Shown in pieces: positions 1 through 8,016 of a DNA stretch of 64,000 bases. Numbering within the stretch: the stretch's first letter is position 1; the number at the start of each line of letters is the position of its first letter. The translations under genes and the position numbers were made by a program. Under the pieces are notes generated by a model. The model ran no database searches and had not been told where the DNA came from. It worked only from the letters and a program-made list of their open reading frames with translations. This DNA comes from UBA6898 sp964463135 (GTDB lineage Bacteria > Nitrospirota > Thermodesulfovibrionia > Thermodesulfovibrionales > UBA6898): positions 1 through 64,000 of the forward strand of contig CAYXBA010000010.1 of assembly GCA_964463135.1 (NCBI GenBank). Reading direction: 5' to 3'.

Positions 1-54
1 ATTTCAGGACATTTCTACTTTGGCCATTTAGGACATTATCATTTTGGCGTTACA
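1..54. mobile_element. End of a probable IS21-family insertion sequence (partial)
   Basis: Two imperfect direct copies of a unit of about 23 nt (3-25 and 27-49, about 17 of 23 matching, both containing AGGACATT and TTTGGC) are followed by GTTACA. Read on the minus strand the segment starts TGTAAC. IS21-type elements characteristically begin with TGT and carry several subterminal repeats that bind the transposase, so this fits one terminus at position 54 with the body outside the window. No transposase gene is visible here, so the call rests only on the terminal pattern. Confidence 0.45.
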
Positions 55-162
55 CTGAATTCACGCCAATCGAGTACCAATGATGATTCCGGTTGTCAAG
101 AAAGTGCGGGGCAGCCATCGGATATATTCTGCAGGGGTGAAAGCTAATCGCAACAATAATAT

Positions 163-190
163 AAGGCGAGGGGATTTCTCCCCTCGCCTT
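163..190. terminator. Strong hairpin downstream of the large cytochrome gene
   Basis: A perfect 12-bp stem (163-174 with 179-190) closes a TTTC loop 14 nt after the stop codon of the cytochrome gene, which ends at 204 on the minus strand. The A-run on the plus strand lies at 193-199, before the hairpin as seen by minus-strand transcription, and the sequence after it is only moderately T-rich. It probably ends the cytochrome operon transcript or protects its 3' end. Confidence 0.6.
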
Positions 191-203
191 CATAAAAAAA
201 CGT

Positions 204-3200
204 CTATATCGACTGAGGTACGACTATTTTGCTCTTGGCCGTTGACTTGACTCCTCGTGAGTCAATGACCGTCAAGGTTATGGTCTTCTTGCCATTCTTG
301 GCGTATGTATGACTTGCCGAACCGCCCGTTGCAACGGGGGTTTTAACTTTATCTCCCCAATCGATCACGACTGATGCAATATTGCCGTCAAAATCGGTTG
401 AGGTATCCTTCACCGTGGCAGTCATGCCATCTACGGTCACTATCATGGAGGCAACTGGTTTTACATTCCTGTGTACCCCGGCCTTCAGGATCTTCTGAAG
501 CTTACTTGCACTCAGGAATGGCGCAGGGCCACTCGTGCTGGTGTGGCAGTTATTACAGACAGAAGCGGTCGGCAATGAACCACCCACGGCATGGCAGCCT
601 GAACAATCAGGGGTACCAAGTGCCGACGTAACCGGATGATTGATCAGGCCCTGCTGTTTCGAGGTATGACAACCCGCGCAGGTAGTGACAGCCGGACGCT
701 GTCCTGCATACGTATGACAGACGCCACAGGTGGTATCTGTCCACGGGTCATCCTTTATTATGTGATGAGATGTAGAGGGCCCATTCAGGCCGCCTGAAGA
801 ATGGCACGCGGTGCAATCTTCCCAGTTTGCAGGAGGCCACACAGCCGGATCTGTAACACCAGGGGCGCCAGGTCCTCTGCCATCAGAGCCTACAGTGTGG
901 CAACTCAGACATATAAAGCCATTTGTGGGTGTAAGGCCGGCACCGGTATGGTGCTGTCCGCTGGTAGGAAGCGTAGATGAATGGCAGGCGCCGTTGCACG
1001 CACCAGTCGCTTGCTGGTCCTGCATAACCTCAGTAGATGCATCGCCAAAAGGCTTGCCCTTGGCATGGCAGTACAAGCAGCCTGCAACAACACGGTCTTT
1101 CTTAGGATCAGCGTTCACAGATGGATTACTGCCCCTATGATGGTTGTCGCCTGTGCCGGTGACTATAAGCGCACGCGTTGTGCCAGTAGTGGTCCTGGTC
1201 TGAGCAGAGGAGTGACACCCCAGACACTGAGCGGTTACGGTATCTCTGTCAGTAGTGTTTTCCTGCGCAGCAGTCAGAACACCGGGTGTTGTATGGCAAC
1301 TTACGCACTCGGCCGTCACGGTTGAAACTGCATGATGGACAGCATGAGAGCCCGTGTTGGTATGGCAGCCCAGACAGAACGAGTTATCGTGTTTGTCAGG
1401 AAGCGTTCCGTTATGGCCATTCGAATGACACTCAACGCAGTCTGCATAAAGACCATGGTGATTCGTCCCGGGGGTGATCTCCGGAGCACCGACGGTATTG
1501 CCGGCAACATGGCAAGTCAAACAATCGGAGTTGGTAGCAGAACCGCCGCTATGCATAGCGATCGCCCCTGCCGCAGCCTGGGCAGCTGTCATGGTAAATG
1601 CGACGCTTCCATGGCACTGCTGGCATACCGTAGTCGCGGTATTCCATGCTGCATCAGTGTACGAACCGTCAGCCTTTGGGGTAACATTGTCGGTCGAAAT
1701 CCTGAAGAGATGGCTGTTGCGCGGCATATGGCAGATCACACACCCGTCAGTCGGGGCTGACACATCGCCCATAGGCGTACCGGTTCCTGTTGGGTGGTTG
1801 ATATTTGAAGCGGACACAGGGATCGCACTGCCCTGAGCTGCGACATGGCAGGAAGCACACGATGTTGTTATGCCCTCCTCGGCTGCGTATGCACCCATTA
1901 ACGTCGCATCAAGGAGATTTTCCCTTGCTGAGCCGTGCGGGTTATGACAGCCGGTGCAGCCGCCGTAATTGGTCGCAAAGGCGCTGTTATATTTGGTTGT
2001 GTCCGTAACCTGGGCATAGGTCCCGGAGAACCGGGCGTGAGGGCTGTTCATGAACTGACTGCCGTGATAGTTCGGATGACCGGTGGTTACGTACGCGCTT
2101 GCTGCCAACGGCTGTGAAGCCGGAGCAGTCAGTTGCCCGGTTGAACTGCTGGACTTTGCATGGCACTGCAGACAGACTGCATTGACCTGCGCCCCGTAGG
2201 CAGGCTGAGTCACTGTCGGACGGGGCACGTTCTTCCTGGTTCCAGAGGCGCTGTTGTTATGGCCGCCGTCTACCGAGTTGTGGCAGTTTGAACATAACAC
2301 GCCGAACTCATCCCAGGAGTTATAGTTGTACCCTACGGTCACCGTGCATCCGGTACCGGAGTTCCAGCTTCCTATCCATGGCCCGGTCCAGTCGACGCTG
2401 CCGGGGATCGAGGTCCCGCCCTTCACGCATGCATTCTGTGTTGTACTGGCTGCCGGTATTCTGCATACCCGTGCTGTGCCGGTCCCGCTGATCACGCCGC
2501 CCAGAGCGGTGCAGTCAGCAGTGGTGGGGGCCAGTGAATCATCACTTGACCGCAAAAATCCGGTCTTCAGGTTGATCTTGCCAGGCGTCGACCCCGCAGC
2601 ATAGGTCGTTGTGCCGTCCCAGGCAATTCCTGCTCCGAAGGACTTGACCGGCTCTTTTGTCGTATCAAGAGTATTTTCTGCCGAGAAGCCTGTTCCATGA
2701 CAATAAGCACATGCCCTGAAATTTTGCGTCGGCAGTCCGGTCGTTGCGCTTACCGAGTTTTCTGCGATATCACTGCCATCGGTAGGGTCCTCGAAAAAGT
2801 AACCCCAATACCAGTACCAGTCAGTCCAAGTCCCTGAACCTGCTGCTTTTTCAATTAAGCCATTGACCCAATCGATAGCCCTGTCCTTGTAATTCGTGAA
2901 AACACTGAAGGCTTCAGACCCGCTGTTTTCATTGATCTGGGCCCAATTCTTGTTGGCTGTTATCTTCCTCGAAGCATTTTTGTGGCTGGCATAGATATAT
3001 TTCTCAGGCTCGGCAAAAGGGGAACCGGCGCCCTGATAGGTGCTGTTGTGACATCTCAGGCATGCCCTGGCCTCCACGGTGGTCAATGAGCCGCTCGTCC
3101 CGGGGTTGGTCGTCGTGGCGCCATCGCCTGCAACCTGTTTGAAGACCCAGGCATTAAAGCAGTTGCCGCGGGTCTCATCAGTGTTGGTCGTTGACAGAGT

Positions 3201-3851
3201 ACCGCCTGCAGCTGTGCAGCCGGCTAAGTCACCATAATAAACGGTACAGGTTGTGGTAGGGCCGCTGGTTACTGCTGCGCTGCCCATCCAGGCTTTAGCA
3301 TTTACCGTTCCACCGGTTGCGCACTCTGTTGCCGTCAGAGCCGTTGTTGTACATACGGCACTGCTGCCTGAACCTGATGCGGTCACCGAAATACCCTCGT
3401 CGGTGGCCAGTTGGTTACAGTCGGTATTTGAGAGCTGTCTGTTACACCTGGTAAAAGCATCCCAGCTGCCACCTGCTCCTTCGCAAGTAGCCTGGTCAGC
3501 AGTATACGTTCCCTTGCTGCAGCGCCCCCATGAGGCTGTGCCAGACTTCAGGTCATACCCTGCGGGCGATGTAATCTGAACATACGTCTGGCAGGCAGAC
3601 CTGGTTGTTATTGCGTTGAGCGCTCCGTTTGCAGCGTTAATGCAATCTGGTCTGTTCGTATAGCCGGCATTGATCGTAGCCGTGCCGTCGAAACAGCCGC
3701 CTGGCTCAGGCAGTTCGTACACACCGGTTACCGCGTTCTGCACCGCGCCGTCAGGATTATACCTTACCGCTCCGGATTCTCCGGTAACTATGAACGGGAG
3801 CGCCAATGCCGCAAGAGTGGCCGCATATAATATTTTTTTACTCAGTTTCAT
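204..3851 (-). CDS. Large secreted multihaem c-type cytochrome (21 haem motifs) with C-terminal PKD domain
   Basis: The 1215-residue protein starts with a signal peptide (residues 1-28, cleavage near GESGA) behind a clear ribosome site (AAAGGAG). I count 20 CXXCH motifs plus one CX3CH (residues 952-957) between about residue 260 and 1135, so up to 21 haems. A PKD-like beta domain (about 1145-1212, with DFDG and WGD) ends the protein. Residues 50-240 and a patch near 450-500 hold many non-haem cysteines in a recurring C-x3-GG pattern. It is the last gene of an operon with a porin and a decahaem cytochrome, so it is probably the surface-exposed electron-transfer partner. Its substrate (metal oxide, partner cell or other) cannot be read from the sequence. 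Confidence 0.93.
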   Translation of the reverse strand: MKLSKKILYAATLAALALPFIVTGESGAVRYNPDGAVQNAVTGVYELPEPGGCFDGTATINAGYTNRPDCINAANGALNAITTRSACQTYVQITSPAGYDLKSGTASWGRCSKGTYTADQATCEGAGGSWDAFTRCNRQLSNTDCNQLATDEGISVTASGSGSSAVCTTTALTATECATGGTVNAKAWMGSAAVTSGPTTTCTVYYGDLAGCTAAGGTLSTTNTDETRGNCFNAWVFKQVAGDGATTTNPGTSGSLTTVEARACLRCHNSTYQGAGSPFAEPEKYIYASHKNASRKITANKNWAQINENSGSEAFSVFTNYKDRAIDWVNGLIEKAAGSGTWTDWYWYWGYFFEDPTDGSDIAENSVSATTGLPTQNFRACAYCHGTGFSAENTLDTTKEPVKSFGAGIAWDGTTTYAAGSTPGKINLKTGFLRSSDDSLAPTTADCTALGGVISGTGTARVCRIPAASTTQNACVKGGTSIPGSVDWTGPWIGSWNSGTGCTVTVGYNYNSWDEFGVLCSNCHNSVDGGHNNSASGTRKNVPRPTVTQPAYGAQVNAVCLQCHAKSSSSTGQLTAPASQPLAASAYVTTGHPNYHGSQFMNSPHARFSGTYAQVTDTTKYNSAFATNYGGCTGCHNPHGSARENLLDATLMGAYAAEEGITTSCASCHVAAQGSAIPVSASNINHPTGTGTPMGDVSAPTDGCVICHMPRNSHLFRISTDNVTPKADGSYTDAAWNTATTVCQQCHGSVAFTMTAAQAAAGAIAMHSGGSATNSDCLTCHVAGNTVGAPEITPGTNHHGLYADCVECHSNGHNGTLPDKHDNSFCLGCHTNTGSHAVHHAVSTVTAECVSCHTTPGVLTAAQENTTDRDTVTAQCLGCHSSAQTRTTTGTTRALIVTGTGDNHHRGSNPSVNADPKKDRVVAGCLYCHAKGKPFGDASTEVMQDQQATGACNGACHSSTLPTSGQHHTGAGLTPTNGFICLSCHTVGSDGRGPGAPGVTDPAVWPPANWEDCTACHSSGGLNGPSTSHHIIKDDPWTDTTCGVCHTYAGQRPAVTTCAGCHTSKQQGLINHPVTSALGTPDCSGCHAVGGSLPTASVCNNCHTSTSGPAPFLSASKLQKILKAGVHRNVKPVASMIVTVDGMTATVKDTSTDFDGNIASVVIDWGDKVKTPVATGGSASHTYAKNGKKTITLTVIDSRGVKSTAKSKIVVPQSI

Positions 3852-3868
3852 TTGCTTTTCTCCTTTAC

Positions 3869-5842
3869 CTAAAACTTATACGAAACGCTCACGAACAGAA
3901 CGTTTGCCTTGTACGACTGGTCTTTGTACGCACCGGTGAGATAGGAATCCGGCAGCGGGCGCTTGTCATAGCCATCGAGCTGGGCATCATCAAGATCAAA
4001 CTTCTCGTAGAGGTACCCTGCCGTCAGCCCGATCGACTTCGTAATATCGTATGTTGCCCGGAACGAGAACGCCTTCTTCCGGTAGTCTCCCCAGTCGCCC
4101 ATATCCGATCCTGACGGCGTTGCCATATCCAGATAGGAGAAGTCAGTTGAACCGTCTGACCGAACATAGTCATACTGTGCCTTGACGGTCAGTTTCTTCG
4201 GTATGATGAAGAAGTCGGCGCCAATGCCATAATCGTAGTTCTTCTCCTTCTGGTTCAGACTCCACTCTGTCGGGTCGGCACTCGATAATCCATACTGAAG
4301 CGTCCGGACCTTTTCATAGTCAAAGTACCCATAGACCCTCGCAACCTTGGCAAAGGCATAGCTCGCATCGACAAAAAACTCGTCGCTCTTCAGTTCGCGC
4401 AGCCCGAGCGCCCTGCTCGCATAGGCAAGAGACCTGTCCTCATACTCCGTCTTCTTGTACTTGTAGCCGAGGGTTATGCCAAGATTATCCAGAGGAGTCA
4501 GGTCAACTGACGCCTTGAAGATATCCCTGTCAGCAGGCGCCACATCAAATCTCCAGAGCGTATCAAAATCATCAGAAGCATCGGTACCGCTTCTGTCATT
4601 GCTCCTGTGGAGCCGCTCATACCCTATTTTAAAGGTGGCAAAATCAAGACCGGACCAGGCAAGGTCAGCGGAATAGATATCATCCTTTTTCTCCGCAGCA
4701 TCATACCGGTCCTCATACTTGGTCTTATTGTAGGTATAACCTACGGTCAGGCGGAAATGTGCAGGCAGCCTGAATGCGAGCTGGCCGCCGAACTTGTTGG
4801 TGGTAAAGCCGAGGTGGTCATCATCGCCCCCGGACTTATTGTCCCGGTCATAGTATTTATAGAAGATCTTGCCATCGATGGAAGAGATCGGGTTCGAGGT
4901 AAGAACTACGTCCACGTTCTTCGTATCGACCCTGCCGTCAAAATCTTTGAGGCTGAGCAGATTATTGCTCTCTGCCTCAGACTCTGCACGTGCCGTACTC
5001 GCATTCAGACTGAGCCTGCTGTTGTACGGCAGAAACAGGGCACCCTTGAAGGCAACCTTATAATAGTCATTGTCTGGCGGCAGTGCTACAGAATACGGGC
5101 CTGCGAGAGTAACATCATAAAAATTCAGGGCCTGGTGGTCATTATTGAACCTGCTGTAATCATAGCTCAGTGCGGCATAGAACGGCTTTTTGCTGTATCC
5201 GCCTTCAATGTGGAACGTGTCAGTCCTGTAATCGATCGGTTCCGGCAGTTCGATCACCACGCCATCAGGGCCGCTGAGATTGCCGTACGATGCAGGTTTT
5301 ATACCCTCTTTTTTCTCGGTCTGTGCAGACAGATTGAGGAAGAACGGCTTCAGGATATCAAAACTGATGCCGCCGCCAAGTATCTTCCTTTCGGTGCTGT
5401 AATCGAACGACTTCCATGTTGAGACATCATTGGGGTCTCCCTTCAGCTTTAACGAGGATTCTCCGGCGCCTGACAGATATGACTTTGCCCCAAAGGTAAT
5501 ATTGTGCGGGATCTCATTGTAGAAGATGTCATATTTGAACTTCCCCCATATGCCGCCCTCAAGACTGTATCGCTGCGTATCAAAGAGAATATCCTCAGCC
5601 TTGAATTTCAGAAAATACTTGTTGTTGTCATACTTCAGGTCCACTGCACCATAGATGCCGTCCTTGGTGTCTCCATACTGGTCAAATTTCGCCTCATTGC
5701 CGTTCACATCAACCAGCTGGCCGGTTGCCGTCACCTGTCCCTCAATCAACGGCGCCTGGGCAGTCTCCGCCGCAAAAACAGCGGAAAACGGGACGAGCAT
5801 CGCTGCCACAGCAAATAATAATGTATATATTCTCAGTTTCAT
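3869..5842 (-). CDS. MtrB/PioB-family outer-membrane beta-barrel porin
   Basis: The predicted protein (about 657 residues) has a signal peptide ending near AVFAAETAQ and then a long succession of alternating aromatic and polar beta strands with many Y, D and K residues, ending in a terminal Phe (VSVSYKF), as usual for outer-membrane barrels. The length matches MtrB/PioB sheath proteins, which surround a periplasmic decahaem cytochrome and let electrons cross the outer membrane. It lies between the decahaem gene and the 21-haem gene. Of two nearby ATG codons, the one at 5842 is better spaced from the AGGGGG ribosome site than the one at 5848. Unlike Shewanella MtrB, no N-terminal CXXC pair is seen. 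Confidence 0.88.
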   Translation of the reverse strand: MKLRIYTLLFAVAAMLVPFSAVFAAETAQAPLIEGQVTATGQLVDVNGNEAKFDQYGDTKDGIYGAVDLKYDNNKYFLKFKAEDILFDTQRYSLEGGIWGKFKYDIFYNEIPHNITFGAKSYLSGAGESSLKLKGDPNDVSTWKSFDYSTERKILGGGISFDILKPFFLNLSAQTEKKEGIKPASYGNLSGPDGVVIELPEPIDYRTDTFHIEGGYSKKPFYAALSYDYSRFNNDHQALNFYDVTLAGPYSVALPPDNDYYKVAFKGALFLPYNSRLSLNASTARAESEAESNNLLSLKDFDGRVDTKNVDVVLTSNPISSIDGKIFYKYYDRDNKSGGDDDHLGFTTNKFGGQLAFRLPAHFRLTVGYTYNKTKYEDRYDAAEKKDDIYSADLAWSGLDFATFKIGYERLHRSNDRSGTDASDDFDTLWRFDVAPADRDIFKASVDLTPLDNLGITLGYKYKKTEYEDRSLAYASRALGLRELKSDEFFVDASYAFAKVARVYGYFDYEKVRTLQYGLSSADPTEWSLNQKEKNYDYGIGADFFIIPKKLTVKAQYDYVRSDGSTDFSYLDMATPSGSDMGDWGDYRKKAFSFRATYDITKSIGLTAGYLYEKFDLDDAQLDGYDKRPLPDSYLTGAYKDQSYKANVLFVSVSYKF

Positions 5843-5852
5843 GTTCATCCCC

Positions 5853-6758
5853 CTATCTCAGCCACTCGGCAGAGCTGCCATGGATATTCGTGTGACAGTT
5901 CATACAAGCCCGGCCAAACATCTGGATCTGCGGACCAGACCCCTTGAATGTGGTGTCCTTTGTATAAGCCTTACCGTTGTGGGCACCCGAACCATGACAT
6001 TCCTGACAGAGCTGGGGGGCCCTGGTGGTGAGCATGGCCCTGTGGTTGCTGCCGTGTGAGTTATGGCAGTTCAGGCAGTTCTCTGCAACCGGCTGGTGCT
6101 CGACCCGGAACGGTCCGCGCTTCTCTGCGTGGCATTTGAAGCAGAGTTCATTGACACTGTCAGCCTTCACCATCTTGGGGCCAAACGTGCCGTGCGGATC
6201 GTGACAATCAGTGCATGAAACTTTGCCTTCCATTATCGGATGATGCGACTGCTTGTTGACCTGCGCCCTTATATCTTTATGGCAGCCATAGCAGAGCTCG
6301 GGCTGTTTTTCCTTCAGATTATTTTTTTCTGTAGAGTGGACTTTGTGACAGTCGTTGCATCCTACGCCCTCTGTCTTATGCCTGCTCAGACTCCAGAATG
6401 CCAGATGGTTCGTCTCTTCGTGGCAGGCAAGACACTTTGCAGACCTGGCATTCGTATCGACCTTCTTGCCGAAATCGAAAATGCTCACCCCTCTGCCGCC
6501 GCCCTTCTCAACATGCTGGGAGCCGGCGCCATGGCAGGTCTCACAGGCTTCCTTATATTCCGGCCCCTTGACCTGCTGCTTCGAGTGGATCGACCTCACA
6601 TAGCTTGCGTGCTGGGTTTCATGGCAGCCCTGGCACGTTGCAGCGCCGATATAACCCTTTGCAATATCAGGTTCCTTGGCACTGCTCATCGAGAACGACA
6701 CGGTGGTCACAAAAACGGTGAGCGTAATGATAAATAACAGCACGTATCTTTTCTGCAT
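5853..6758 (-). CDS. DmsE/MtrA-type periplasmic decahaem c-type cytochrome
   Basis: After an N-terminal signal anchor (MQKRYVLLFIITLTVF) the protein carries ten CXXCH motifs spread evenly over about 300 residues (CQGCH, CETCH, CLACH, CNDCH, CYGCH, CTDCH, CFKCH, CLNCH, CQECH, CMNCH). Size and haem number match the DmsE/MtrA family, which inserts into an MtrB-type barrel as the trans-outer-membrane wire. The porin gene follows 10 nt downstream. The start at 6758 is chosen because AGGAGG lies 5 nt upstream; an in-frame upstream start at 6791 lacks this. Confidence 0.95.
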   Translation of the reverse strand: MQKRYVLLFIITLTVFVTTVSFSMSSAKEPDIAKGYIGAATCQGCHETQHASYVRSIHSKQQVKGPEYKEACETCHGAGSQHVEKGGGRGVSIFDFGKKVDTNARSAKCLACHEETNHLAFWSLSRHKTEGVGCNDCHKVHSTEKNNLKEKQPELCYGCHKDIRAQVNKQSHHPIMEGKVSCTDCHDPHGTFGPKMVKADSVNELCFKCHAEKRGPFRVEHQPVAENCLNCHNSHGSNHRAMLTTRAPQLCQECHGSGAHNGKAYTKDTTFKGSGPQIQMFGRACMNCHTNIHGSSAEWLR

Positions 6759-6811
6759 CTTGACCTCCTGATCAATATATCTCTGATTCATTTATCTAAA
6801 TAGTTGCTACG

Positions 6812-7687
6812 TTATTTAGTTCTCACGAGACGAAAACCCAGACCATGATGACCGAATGTCGGTGTCAGTCCTACGCGGTGCGAGGCAGTGACGCCAGCGG
6901 GTCCGTTGCTCCATCCGCCGCCCCTCATTACACGATATTCACCGGCACCCTCGAACACGGGATTATTGCGCGGCAGTTTTGCATAGGCACCGCTGTTATA
7001 GACATCCTCTGCCCACTCCCAGACATTGCCGAGCATATCGTAAAGACCAAAGGCGTTCGGCTCGAAGCTGCCGACCGGGGCAGAGACCGCGAATTTATCA
7101 TCACAGTAATGAGACTTCCAGCTCTTCCAGCGGTTCTTGGCGGTTATATCGGCCACATTGGCAAATTTGCAGGCATCGTCAGGGTTATTGCCCCAGAAGC
7201 GGCTCGCCTTTGCGCCTGCACGGGCTGCATACTCCCATTCCGCCTCTGTTGGCAGCCGGTAGGACTGGCCGCTCTTTTCTGAAAGCCATTTGGCAAAGGC
7301 AACTGCATCCTGCCAGGAGACATTAACGGCTGGCTGTTTGTCGTCATTCAGGGGCAGGCCCTCATACATACCGCTGCTATGGCTCGCCCTGAACTTTCTG
7401 AACTGCTCGTTCGTCACTTCATACTTGCCCATCAGAAAATCACCAACACAGACCTCATGCACAGGCCTCTCACTGCTGTCGCCGTCGCCCACGGAGTCTC
7501 CCATTTCATAACAGCCTCCCTTTATGGGGATAAACTCCATGCCGGTGACAGAATCCTTTACAGAAGGCTCGGCATTGACCATTGCCGGCGAAGATATGAG
7601 TAAAAGTCCCAAAACCACCAAAGCCATCCTTACGAACATCATAGACCTCTGGTTCGAAAGATTTTCCCCCACAGTTCTCCAACCCAT
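6812..7687 (-). CDS. Exported FGE/SUMF1-fold protein of the cytochrome operon
   Basis: A signal sequence (about residues 17-40, ending near MVNAEP) precedes a complete formylglycine-generating-enzyme-like domain: IPIKGGCYEMGD, YRLPTEAEWEYAARAG, GLYDMLGNVWEW and a C-terminal RGGGW...LGFR block. The paired cysteines that bind copper in true formylglycine-generating enzymes (in the RGGS/W to GFR segment) are absent here; that stretch has Ser, His and Arg instead. Sulfatase activation is therefore unlikely, and a structural or maturation role in the cytochrome complex is more plausible. It is the first gene of the operon and starts after a good AAGGAGG site. Confidence 0.85.
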   Translation of the reverse strand: MGWRTVGENLSNQRSMMFVRMALVVLGLLLISSPAMVNAEPSVKDSVTGMEFIPIKGGCYEMGDSVGDGDSSERPVHEVCVGDFLMGKYEVTNEQFRKFRASHSSGMYEGLPLNDDKQPAVNVSWQDAVAFAKWLSEKSGQSYRLPTEAEWEYAARAGAKASRFWGNNPDDACKFANVADITAKNRWKSWKSHYCDDKFAVSAPVGSFEPNAFGLYDMLGNVWEWAEDVYNSGAYAKLPRNNPVFEGAGEYRVMRGGGWSNGPAGVTASHRVGLTPTFGHHGLGFRLVRTK

Positions 7688-8016
7688 CTTCTGCCTCCTT
7701 CTGAATTAAATATTTTTACATCCCAATAGTCCCAATCTACCACACAATATTTATGTAGCAAAATTTGCGCCATTAAAAATGCTCTCAAGGGAACTGAAAC
7801 AAATTTAATAATATTTATAAATCAACAGGTTAAGGAACGAGACTTAGTCCGCTCAATTCTATAAATGAAGCGGACGAAACCCCAATCGCAATTGTGTAGG
7901 GAACTTACTGACAAGAAATTCCTCAACCCGGAGAGTGAAAAAACGCTTAATTGATGAAGTAGTGTGACTGCCCTGCTCCGGCATGACCTTGCGGAAATTC
8001 TGGAAAGTATGGGATT
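7688..8016. other. Divergent intergenic region between the cytochrome operon and the sensor kinase
   Basis: This 329-bp AT-rich gap separates two divergently transcribed units and must hold both promoters. No convincing -35/-10 pair could be assigned. A 7-bp inverted repeat, GTCCGCT (7847-7853) with AGCGGAC (7869-7875), has a centre-to-centre spacing of about two helical turns and could be an operator or a hairpin. No small gene is apparent. Confidence 0.4.
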
